Shown: one piece after another, positions 45,770 to 53,478 of the stretch | How positions within the stretch are numbered: position 1 is the stretch's first letter | How the letters are laid out: each line of letters opens with the position of its first letter | Assembly (NCBI GenBank): GCA_016842065.1 | Contig: JAEPDS010000005.1 | Coordinates: forward strand, 119,388 to 183,387 | Direction: 5' to 3' | Length of the DNA: 64,000 nucleotides | Origin: Candidatus Thiodiazotropha sp. 'RUGA' | GTDB taxonomy: Bacteria > Pseudomonadota > Gammaproteobacteria > Chromatiales > Chromatiaceae | The notes under the pieces: model-generated | What the model was told of the DNA's origin: nothing | The model's input: only the letters and a program-made list of their open reading frames with translations | Databases searched by the model: none | Position numbers and translations under genes: made by a program

Positions 45770-46720
45770 CTAATTGAGATCGAAACTCAAGGTGCGGCTT
45801 TGACCGTTGCGGATAATATCCACTTGCAGGTTCGAGGCATCTTTCAGCTGATTCATCAACTTCATCGCCTCCTTGTCATTGGTCAATGGTACGCCATTCA
45901 CTGCGGTAACCAGATCCGAAGGTCTCACCCCGAGTTGATTGTAGAGCTCCCGATTCTTCTGCGGCAGGATTCGATAGCCTTTCATACCATCACGGGATTT
46001 CACCGGTACGAATCTGACATACTCAAATACCTTCAATGGCTCCTGTTGCAACATATCCCGGTATTTACTCAGATTGGGATTACGCGATACCGGACCCGGA
46101 CCAAAATTGTCTTTGGTTTTGACCGTTCGTTTGGAGGATTTTCCAGACTTTCGTTTACTTGGAGCACTGTTGTTTTTCAGCTTGGGGAAACGCAGTACTT
46201 CAGATTGTCCCTTTCGCAACAGTACTACCCGGTCGGTATAGACCGCCTGCAGAGTGACACCGGACATCACCGCACTGCCCACTTTGTGATATTTCTGGTC
46301 AGAACCCTTGGCGATGATTGCTGCACCGTTTTCCGGCAGGTCTGCGACAAAAACCCCATGCAAGGTCAGATTCAGGCGGGTTTCCGGTGCTTTTTTATCG
46401 ACTTTCTTCGGCTTTTTTACGGCTCCGGCTCTACCGAACAGGTGCAGATCCGAGACCTTTGAGAGTCGTGTATCACTGCTTGTGGATGAGTTGTCGGAGC
46501 TGGTTTGCCGGGTTTCGGTGGGCGCACGATGATAGGGCACATCCGGTACCGGTATCATTCCCCAGGTGAGTTCAGCCGCACGCCAGCTGATCAGTAGAAT
46601 CAAGAGTATGGCAACAACGATCGGCAACTGATTGCTGACGAAGCCCTCCAACCATTTTGGGGTACTCTTCTCGCCTACCCATCCATCCAGATAGGATTGT
46701 GCGCGTGTTGCAAAATTCAT
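45770..46720 (-). CDS. gspC: Type II secretion system protein GspC
   Basis: 316-aa inner-membrane component of the type II secretion apparatus that links the secretin GspD to the inner-membrane platform. A cytoplasmic N-terminus is followed by one membrane segment (LPIVVAILLILLISWRAAELTW). A periplasmic HR domain includes LNLTLHGVFVADLPENGAAII and VVLLRKGQSEVLRF. The C-terminal PDZ-like domain has YRILPQKNRELYNQLGVRPSD and LVTAVNGVPL. No other gsp genes are in the window. It lies 47 bp downstream of the SPOR-domain gene on the same strand. Confidence 0.92.
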   Translation of the reverse strand: MNFATRAQSYLDGWVGEKSTPKWLEGFVSNQLPIVVAILLILLISWRAAELTWGMIPVPDVPYHRAPTETRQTSSDNSSTSSDTRLSKVSDLHLFGRAGAVKKPKKVDKKAPETRLNLTLHGVFVADLPENGAAIIAKGSDQKYHKVGSAVMSGVTLQAVYTDRVVLLRKGQSEVLRFPKLKNNSAPSKRKSGKSSKRTVKTKDNFGPGPVSRNPNLSKYRDMLQQEPLKVFEYVRFVPVKSRDGMKGYRILPQKNRELYNQLGVRPSDLVTAVNGVPLTNDKEAMKLMNQLKDASNLQVDIIRNGQSRTLSFDLN

Positions 46721-46767
46721 CTCAGTTATCCACTCGAGCCTGTTATCGCGAATCCAAGCAGCCTCCC

Positions 46768-47355
46768 TTATTCAGGGTAGCGCATCAGTTTCGGATTCAA
46801 TTTAAATTCTCTCTTTATCTTAGCAAGCATCTTTTCAGCAAGTCTGTGATCCACCTCCGGACCTACTCTGACACGATAGTGTGGCTTTCCGTTCAATTTA
46901 ACCGGCGCCATTTGTGCTGGCAGATCCGCTTTGCGTAATCTCTGCACCAGTCTATTCGCGTTGCTCTCATTTGTCAGACTGGCCACCTGGATTATCCAGG
47001 CAGTGGGAGAAGGACGCGGTTTCGTTTGCTTCCCACTCCGCTTTGGCTCACTCTTTTCGACAGGTTTTTTACTGACAACCGGTTTGGGTTTCGGCTCGGG
47101 TTTGGCTTTTGCGACCGCTTCAGCCGCCGCTTTTGGTGGTGCTGTCTTCAACACCGTCTTCTGCTCTGGTTTTTCAGCGGGTTGGCTGGCAACCGGTTGA
47201 TGCTGTTGGGATTGAGGTTTGATCGGTATGGCATGGGTCGATTTATCCCCTTGCTCAACCGGTTCATCAATCAACATCGGCACGAAAATGACCACCAGCG
47301 CCACCAGCACTGCGCCACCCAGCATCCGTTGTTTCAGTCTCTCCTCCAGAGCCAT
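46768..47355 (-). CDS. SPOR-domain protein (DedD-like)
   Basis: 195-aa inner-membrane protein. A short cytoplasmic N-terminus (ALEERLKQRML) is followed by one membrane segment (GGAVLVALVVIFVPMLI), then a Pro/Lys/Ala-rich linker and a C-terminal SPOR domain (WIIQVASLTNESNANRLVQRL, then HYRVRVGPEVDHRLAEKM). SPOR domains bind denuded septal peptidoglycan. Position after folC matches dedD. In Pseudomonas and E. coli, cvpA and purF follow; here gspC does. Confidence 0.93.
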   Translation of the reverse strand: MALEERLKQRMLGGAVLVALVVIFVPMLIDEPVEQGDKSTHAIPIKPQSQQHQPVASQPAEKPEQKTVLKTAPPKAAAEAVAKAKPEPKPKPVVSKKPVEKSEPKRSGKQTKPRPSPTAWIIQVASLTNESNANRLVQRLRKADLPAQMAPVKLNGKPHYRVRVGPEVDHRLAEKMLAKIKREFKLNPKLMRYPE

Positions 47356-47373
47356 ATCTTTTTTACACCTCTA

Positions 47374-47390
47374 GGGCTTGCTAACACTCA
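47374..47390. repeat. Dispersed GGGC-TG-TAACACT motif
   Basis: GGGCTTGCTAACACTCA lies just upstream of the SPOR-domain gene. It resembles the copies at 36427 and 31599. Confidence 0.35.
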
Positions 47391-47548
47391 TAACTTTGCT
47401 TTCAAACTTGCAACCGGTGTTCCCGTCAGACAGGTCTCGGTCACCAATTGATATATGCTTCAACGTCCATCGTTATGCAAGTATATCAGTTCCCTTATGC
47501 GACCTCATGCCGGGTTGATGAGCTTTTTGTCAGTGCAGGTCAAGCGAG

Positions 47549-48823
47549 CTAATCCGTTTTTGGATCAATAACATCCAGAGCATCACCGACAACCAGGAAG
47601 GAGCCGAATATCACGATCAGATCTTCTGCTTTGACATGACTTTTAACGCATTCGAAGGCACCGGAAAAGTCCGAAAAACAGTGCACAGGTAGCTTCGCCC
47701 CATGCTGTCGAACCACCCTGGCCAACTGCTCGGCCGATTGTCCCCTCGCCCCGGGCAGATCAACCAAATACCAACCGGATATAGCGGAATGGAGGCACTC
47801 TACAATGGCCTCGCTATCCTTGTCTTTAAGTAGACCGAACAGAGCATACACCTCAGCCGGCCAATCCAGACGATCGAGATAGCACCTCAATGAGGCCACC
47901 GCCTGGGCGTTGTGCGCCACATCCAGTAACAGACTGGGGCGCCCCTCGATCAACTGCATACGCCCTTGTAGTGAAACCTGCCTGAGGCCTTGTGATAGCT
48001 GCCCCTGTTGCAGCGGCAATCGGGCCTGTAGCAGGCTTGTGACCATCACTACGGCACTGATGTTGTGTAACTGTGCCTGACCGGTTAGGCGGGCCAGAGG
48101 CAGTGTCAGCGACTCCCCTCCCGATCTCTGCCAGTGCAAGTGATCATCTGACTGGCTGGCGTTGAAATCCCGGCCGGCAAGGTAGAGCTCGGCGCCAATC
48201 TGCTTTGCGAAACCCGGCACACTCTCCGGTATCCCACTATCTCCGACCACAACCGGCTGTTTCGGACGCATGATTCCGGCTTTCTCCAGTCCGATCTCCT
48301 CGCGGCTGTTGCCGAGCCAGTCGGTATGGTCCAGATCCACAGTAGTGATCAGCGCCAGGTCAGCATTGATGATATTCACCGCATCCAGCCTGCCCCCCAG
48401 TCCGACCTCCAGAATCACCAGATCCAGCGGCTGTTCGGCAAAGATCATCAGGGCAGCCAGGGTGGCAAATTCGAAGTAGGTCAAAACCGTCTCACCACGC
48501 GCCTGATCGACCTGCTCAAAAGCCAGGCAGAGCGCCTCGTCGCTCACCTCCCGACCGTCAATCCGGATACGCTCGTTGTAGCGCACCAGGTGGGGCGAGG
48601 TATAGGCTCCAACCCGATAGCCGCCCTGACGGTAGATGCTCTCCAGCATGGCCACGCTGGATCCCTTGCCATTGGTACCCGCGACGGTCACCACCAGTGA
48701 CTGCAGGCCCGCAGGATTGAGACGTCGCCACACACTGGCCACCCGCCCCAAGCCGAGTTCGATCTCCTTGGGGTGCAGGGTTGTTTGCCAGTCGAGCCAC
48801 TGCTCGAGGGAGTTGAAGCGCAT
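47549..48823 (-). CDS. folC: Bifunctional folylpolyglutamate / dihydrofolate synthase FolC
   Basis: Adds Glu to dihydropteroate and extends polyglutamate tails on folates. The 424-aa protein is Mur-ligase-like. Its P-loop is VVTVAGTNGKGSSVAML near 45-60, followed by YTSPHLVRYNERIRI (substrate loop). ELEVGLGGRLDAVN-like EVGLGGRLDAVNI and DHTDWLGNSREEIGLEKAGI are the metal and carbamate regions. The C-terminal part has LLDVAHNAQAV. It follows accD by 77 bp in the conserved accD-folC-dedD order. NudB earlier in the window belongs to the same pathway. Confidence 0.96.
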   Translation of the reverse strand: MRFNSLEQWLDWQTTLHPKEIELGLGRVASVWRRLNPAGLQSLVVTVAGTNGKGSSVAMLESIYRQGGYRVGAYTSPHLVRYNERIRIDGREVSDEALCLAFEQVDQARGETVLTYFEFATLAALMIFAEQPLDLVILEVGLGGRLDAVNIINADLALITTVDLDHTDWLGNSREEIGLEKAGIMRPKQPVVVGDSGIPESVPGFAKQIGAELYLAGRDFNASQSDDHLHWQRSGGESLTLPLARLTGQAQLHNISAVVMVTSLLQARLPLQQGQLSQGLRQVSLQGRMQLIEGRPSLLLDVAHNAQAVASLRCYLDRLDWPAEVYALFGLLKDKDSEAIVECLHSAISGWYLVDLPGARGQSAEQLARVVRQHGAKLPVHCFSDFSGAFECVKSHVKAEDLIVIFGSFLVVGDALDVIDPKTD

Positions 48824-48900
48824 TACTGATTATCGCAAGCGGATCGGAGCGATCGCGTCAGACCCAATCCACCACGGCAGATAAGTGACAAACCAGCCGG

Positions 48901-49761
48901 TCAGGCTCGGGGTTTACTCATCAGAATGCTGATCAGGTCTGAGATACGATCACGCATATCACGTCGATCGATAATCATATCGATGGCGCCGTGTTCAAGT
49001 AGAAACTCGCTGCGCTGAAAGCCTTCCGGCAACTTCTCACGCACCGTCTGCTCGATGACCCTGGGCCCGGCAAAACCGATCAGTGCATTGGGCTCCGCCA
49101 CATTGATATCGCCAAGCATGGCGAGACTGGCCGAGACACCCCCCATGGTCGGATCTGTCATCACTGAGATGAAGGGCAAACCACGCTTCTGCAGACGTTC
49201 CAGCGCCGCACTGGTCTTGGCCATCTGCATCAGGGAGAACAGAGACTCCTGCATGCGTGCGCCACCGGAGGCGGAGAAACAGACCAGTGGGGTATGGCGC
49301 TCCAGCGCCATGTTGACGGCCCGAACAAATCGTTCTCCGACGACCGATCCCATGGAGCCGCCCATGAAACCGAATTCGAAGGAGGCGACAATGATATCCA
49401 TCCCTTTCAGCTGACCCCGCATCGCGACCAGAGCATCCTTCTCGCCCGATCCTTTCTGGGCCTGGGTCAGGCGTTCCTTGTATTTCTTGCTGTCTTTGAA
49501 TTTCAGCGGATCCACAGACTCGAGATTGGCTCCGATCTCCTCCTGAGGCTCAGGATCAAGAAATGTCTCAATCCGTCGTCTGGCGCTGATTCGATTGTGG
49601 TAGTGACACTTCGGACAAACATCCAGATTTCTTTCCATCTCCGCCCGGTAGAGAATTGCGCTGCAACCGGGACACTTGGCCCACAATCCCTCAGGGACTG
49701 CGCGTTTGTGGCCGGCATCCGTGCGGATCCGGCTTGGCATCAGTTTTTCGAACCAACTCAT
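48901..49761 (-). CDS. accD: Acetyl-CoA carboxylase carboxyltransferase beta subunit AccD
   Basis: Beta subunit of the carboxyltransferase that makes malonyl-CoA for fatty-acid synthesis. The 286-aa protein has the N-terminal zinc ribbon ([20 protein letters not shown] and then PKC; four cysteines from about 31 to 53). The carboxylase core follows with [23 protein letters not shown] (split), [12 protein letters not shown] and the [16 protein letters not shown] oxyanion region. It lies 21 bp after trpA on the same strand, followed by folC. Confidence 0.97.
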   Translation of the reverse strand: MSWFEKLMPSRIRTDAGHKRAVPEGLWAKCPGCSAILYRAEMERNLDVCPKCHYHNRISARRRIETFLDPEPQEEIGANLESVDPLKFKDSKKYKERLTQAQKGSGEKDALVAMRGQLKGMDIIVASFEFGFMGGSMGSVVGERFVRAVNMALERHTPLVCFSASGGARMQESLFSLMQMAKTSAALERLQKRGLPFISVMTDPTMGGVSASLAMLGDINVAEPNALIGFAGPRVIEQTVREKLPEGFQRSEFLLEHGAIDMIIDRRDMRDRISDLISILMSKPRA

Positions 49762-49782
49762 AGATGTAGTTAACCTTTCTCG

Positions 49783-50598
49783 TTATTTATGGACAGCGTT
49801 GTCCATGGCCTGTCTCATGCCTGAGAGCGTTTCACGCAACGCGGCACCAATCTTTTCTGGTTGATCGGCCAGCGCCTCAACCCGGGATACCAGAGCACTG
49901 CCCACCACCACGGCATCGGAAACCTGTGACACCGCTGCAGCCGTCTCAGCATCCTTGATGCCGAAACCGACGCCTACCGGCAGATCGGTATTTTCCCGAA
50001 TCTGCTTAAGTTTTTCATCCAAACTCTTTATATCGAGATGACTCGCCCCGGTAACCCCTTTCACAGAGACATAGTAGACGAAGCCTCCGGAGAGTTCACA
50101 AATCCGCTCGATCCGGGCAGCGGTACTGGTGGGTGCCACCAGGTAGATCTGATCCAGGCCATGCTGTTTCAGTATCTGTTGGAACTCCTGCCCCTCTTCG
50201 GGGGGCAGATCAACCACCAGCGCGCCATCCACACCCGCGTCAGCTGCCTGTTCGGCAAAGTTCTGGTAGCCCATGATCTCGATCGGATTCAGATAGCCCA
50301 TCAGGACCACCGGTGTCTCACGATCCATCTGCCTGAAACGACTGACCATTTCCAGCACATCCCGAAGACTGACATGATACTCCAGTGCCCGCTCACTTGC
50401 CCGCTGAATTACCGGACCATCCGCCATCGGATCGGAAAACGGGATACCCAGCTCAATGATATCTGCACCTGCGGCAACCAGATCCTGCATCAGATCGACC
50501 GTGATCTCAGGCAGTGGGTCACCTGCAGTGATGAAGGGAATCAGTGCGGTTTTCTGCTGCTGCCGAAGCTGGGCAAACTTCTCCTTGAGCATGCTCAT
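49783..50598 (-). CDS. trpA: Tryptophan synthase alpha subunit TrpA
   Basis: Cleaves indole-3-glycerol phosphate to indole and glyceraldehyde-3-phosphate. The 271-aa TIM barrel contains the family signature [20 protein letters not shown] with Glu49/Asp60-type catalytic residues, then [11 protein letters not shown] and [11 protein letters not shown]. The phosphate site is in [11 protein letters not shown]. The ATG overlaps the trpB stop (ATGA), so translation is coupled, as is usual for this two-subunit enzyme. Confidence 0.98.
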   Translation of the reverse strand: MSMLKEKFAQLRQQQKTALIPFITAGDPLPEITVDLMQDLVAAGADIIELGIPFSDPMADGPVIQRASERALEYHVSLRDVLEMVSRFRQMDRETPVVLMGYLNPIEIMGYQNFAEQAADAGVDGALVVDLPPEEGQEFQQILKQHGLDQIYLVAPTSTAARIERICELSGGFVYYVSVKGVTGASHLDIKSLDEKLKQIRENTDLPVGVGFGIKDAETAAAVSQVSDAVVVGSALVSRVEALADQPEKIGAALRETLSGMRQAMDNAVHK

Positions 50599-51812
50599 AT
50601 CTTCAGGCCCTCTTGTGCTGCCACGGTATGCATATCTTTATCCCCTCGCCCGGAGAGATTCACCAGGACGATCTGGTCACGACGCATGGTCTGGGCCAGC
50701 TTGGCTGCATAGGCCAGTGCATGGCTCGATTCGAGGGCTGGAATAATCCCTTCGATACGCGTCAGATCGTGAAATGCGGCCAACGCCTCCTGATCGGTTA
50801 CTGCGACATAGTTGGCTCGACCGCTATCCTTCAGCCAGGCGTGCTCGGGGCCGACGCCCGGGTAGTCCAACCCGGCAGAGACCGAGTGGGTTTCAATAAT
50901 CTGGCCATCCTTATCCTCCATCAGATAGGTTCGGTTGCCATGCAGTACACCGGGCTTGCCGGCACACAGGGGGGCTGCGTGCTGACCGCTATCCAGGCCG
51001 CTACCGGCCGCCTCGACACCATATATGGCAACCTCCCGGTCATCCAGATAGGGATAGAACAAGCCAATCGCATTCGACCCGCCGCCAACGCAGGCAACCA
51101 GGGCATCCGGCTGTCGCCCTGCCTGCTCAGGCATTTGTCGACGCGCTTCCCGGCCGATCACCGCCTGAAAATCCCTCACCATTGCTGGGTAGGGGTGCGG
51201 GCCGGCAACGGTACCGATGATGTAGAAGGTGTTATCCACATTGGTCACCCAATCCCGCATCGCTTCGTTGAGGGCATCCTTGAGGGTTTTCGAGCCGGAT
51301 TCCACCGATCTGACTTCTGCACCCAACAGGCGCATCCGATAGACGTTCGCCTCCTGCCTGGCGATATCCACCGCCCCCATGTAGACCACACACTCCAGTC
51401 CGAGGCGGGCTGCCACGGTAGCCGAAGCGACACCATGCTGTCCCGCACCGGTCTCGGCGATAATCCGGGTTTTGCCCATATGGCGGGCCAGCAGTGCCTG
51501 ACCGACCGTGTTGTTGACCTTGTGTGCTCCGGTGTGATTGAGATCCTCCCGTTTCAGGTAGATCTGAGCCCCATTCAACTCTTCACTCCAGCGCTTTGCG
51601 TGGTAGATTGGTGAGGGTCGTCCCACATAGTGTTTCAAGTCCTCGTCCAGCTCCTTGAGGAAGGCCTCATCCTGCATGAAGCGCTGATAGGCCTCTCGCA
51701 GTTCATCCAGAGGATCCATCAGGGTTTCGGAGACAAAAAGTCCACCGTAGGGCCCGAAATGTCCCCGCTCGTCAGGATAGTTCCCAATCATCTTTTCAGT
51801 CGTTGTCACCAC
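50595..51812 (-). CDS. trpB: Tryptophan synthase beta subunit TrpB
   Basis: PLP enzyme that joins indole and serine. The 405-aa protein has the PLP lysine in [17 protein letters not shown], a GAGQHGVA segment, the phosphate site [12 protein letters not shown], and C-terminal SGRGDKD. The start is GTG at 51812, with GGAG six bases upstream and an overlap of 17 bp with trpF. An ATG at 51791 lies 4 bp after the trpF stop and is a possible alternative; it would shorten the N-terminus by seven residues. It is coupled to trpA. Confidence 0.97.
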   Translation of the reverse strand: MVTTTEKMIGNYPDERGHFGPYGGLFVSETLMDPLDELREAYQRFMQDEAFLKELDEDLKHYVGRPSPIYHAKRWSEELNGAQIYLKREDLNHTGAHKVNNTVGQALLARHMGKTRIIAETGAGQHGVASATVAARLGLECVVYMGAVDIARQEANVYRMRLLGAEVRSVESGSKTLKDALNEAMRDWVTNVDNTFYIIGTVAGPHPYPAMVRDFQAVIGREARRQMPEQAGRQPDALVACVGGGSNAIGLFYPYLDDREVAIYGVEAAGSGLDSGQHAAPLCAGKPGVLHGNRTYLMEDKDGQIIETHSVSAGLDYPGVGPEHAWLKDSGRANYVAVTDQEALAAFHDLTRIEGIIPALESSHALAYAAKLAQTMRRDQIVLVNLSGRGDKDMHTVAAQEGLKI

Positions 51813-52422
51813 GCATCACTCCGGTAATGAAGGCCTCTATCTTTGCCGCATCTTTGATTCCTTTCGCCGCTTCCACACCACCGCTGACATCAACCGCATA
51901 GGGGTGCAGTGACGCTACGGCCCGTGTCACATTTTCACTAGTCAATCCACCGGCCAGAATCACTCTTCCTGCCAGGGACTCAGGTACCAGATCCCAGTCA
52001 AAAGTCTTGCCGGTTCCTCCAGGCACACCGGCCTGATAGGTATCCAGCAGCAGTCCCGATGCATCCGTATATTGCTGTTCCAGGGAGAGCAGGTCTGTCT
52101 CCTGGCGCATTCTGATCGCTTTGATCCACGGTCTGCCGAAGCCACTACAATCCTCTGCGGATTCATCACCGTGAAACTGCAATAGATCGAGGGGGACCTG
52201 ATTCAGGATCTGTTCGATAACCGCCCTATCCTCATTCACGAACAGACCGACAACTGTAACAAAAGGCGGCAGGCTTTTCACAATCTGCTGCGCCTGTTCG
52301 GGGCTGACCGAGCGGGGACTGGGAGGATAGAACACCAGTCCTATGGCGTCCGCACCCAGGCGGGTTGCTGTCAGAGCATCCTCAGTCCGGGTGATTCCAC
52401 AAATTTTGATTCTGGTTCTCAT
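51796..52422 (-). CDS. trpF: Phosphoribosylanthranilate isomerase TrpF
   Basis: Isomerises phosphoribosylanthranilate in tryptophan synthesis. The 208-aa barrel starts [16 protein letters not shown], with the catalytic Cys in KICGIT. A later [10 protein letters not shown] segment holds the conserved FHG. The C-terminal phosphate site is [10 protein letters not shown] and [14 protein letters not shown]. It follows truA by 86 bp and overlaps trpB. TrpC, TrpD and TrpE are not in the window. Confidence 0.98.
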   Translation of the reverse strand: MRTRIKICGITRTEDALTATRLGADAIGLVFYPPSPRSVSPEQAQQIVKSLPPFVTVVGLFVNEDRAVIEQILNQVPLDLLQFHGDESAEDCSGFGRPWIKAIRMRQETDLLSLEQQYTDASGLLLDTYQAGVPGGTGKTFDWDLVPESLAGRVILAGGLTSENVTRAVASLHPYAVDVSGGVEAAKGIKDAAKIEAFITGVMRGDND

Positions 52423-52508
52423 AGGTTGCAGAAAGATACAGCAAGCGATTAGCCGATGCTATGGCCAGGAGCGGTTTTCACACGATACCCATAGCAACGC
52501 CAAGGCCA

Positions 52509-53261
52509 TCAGCCCAATGCAAACTCCTCGGGATAATCCACCTGTGTTAAACAGAGCCCTTGAGGTGGTGCTGTCACCCCACCCAGGGTGCGATCACGCA
52601 GGGCCAGGATCTCATCAGCCCAGTTCTCAGACTGCTCCCCCTTGCCGATCGCAATCAGTACGCCGGCTATATTTCTCACCATATGATGCAGAAACGCATT
52701 GGCATGGACTTCGATATTCAACATCTCCCCCAGACGGCTGACCGACAGACTGTGCACTGTCCTGACCGGATGTTTTGCCTGACATCCGAGTGCCCGATAG
52801 GAGGAAAAGTCGTGGGTACCGACCAGGGATTGAGCGGCCCGGTGCATCGCCTCTTCATCCAGAGGTTTATGAATCCATACGGCCCGGTCACGCCACAATG
52901 CGGAGCGATAGGTCCGATTGAGTATCTGATAGCGGTAGTGCCTACCGATTGCACTGAAGCGGGCATGGAAATCTTCGGGCATCTGTTTTGCCCAACAGAT
53001 GCTGACATCCGCAGGCAGATTGACATTTGTACCTAACACCCAAGAGCGTTCTGTTCTTACTGACGGGGTATCGAAGTGCACGATCTGTCCGGTTGCGTGA
53101 ACACCCGTATCGGTGCGTCCGGCACAATGTACCGTTACTTCATGATCCGCAACTTGCGAGAGTGCGAGCTGTAGTGACTCCTGAACACTGCGCACATCCC
53201 CCTGGAACTGCCAGCCATGAAAAGCCGTACCGTCATACTCAACCCCCAGAGCCACTCTCAT
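52509..53261 (-). CDS. truA: tRNA pseudouridine(38-40) synthase TruA
   Basis: Makes pseudouridine in the anticodon stem-loop of many tRNAs. The 250-aa protein has the catalytic Asp in AGRTDTGVHATGQIVHF. The N-terminal GVEYDGTAFHGWQFQ and the later MVRNIAGVLIAIGKG are also seen. It follows fimV by about 215 bp, with a terminator in the gap. The order fimV-truA-trpF is conserved in Pseudomonas and relatives. Confidence 0.97.
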   Translation of the reverse strand: MRVALGVEYDGTAFHGWQFQGDVRSVQESLQLALSQVADHEVTVHCAGRTDTGVHATGQIVHFDTPSVRTERSWVLGTNVNLPADVSICWAKQMPEDFHARFSAIGRHYRYQILNRTYRSALWRDRAVWIHKPLDEEAMHRAAQSLVGTHDFSSYRALGCQAKHPVRTVHSLSVSRLGEMLNIEVHANAFLHHMVRNIAGVLIAIGKGEQSENWADEILALRDRTLGGVTAPPQGLCLTQVDYPEEFALG

Positions 53262-53407
53262 TGAACTGTCTGCCTGCAGCGATAGGATTCAGTCACGACT
53301 CTGTCAAAGCAACTCTGGCGATTGGTGAATCGCCCCAACAGCGCTGTTTTGATTGCAGGATAAAAAGAACAAGTCTTAGGTCGGTACATTTTCGAATTGA
53401 AAGCTCC

Positions 53408-53438
53408 TGAAACAGAAAGGGCGCACTCTGTGCGCCCC
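53408..53438 (-). terminator. Intrinsic terminator after fimV
   Basis: On the minus strand GGGCGCA, loop CAGAG, TGCGCCC, then TTTCTGTTTC. It is a strong 7-bp GC stem followed by a T-rich tract, about 40 bp past the fimV stop. Confidence 0.8.
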
Positions 53439-53478
53439 TCTTATGATATGGACAGGATCTGTCCGAAGTGGATGACAA

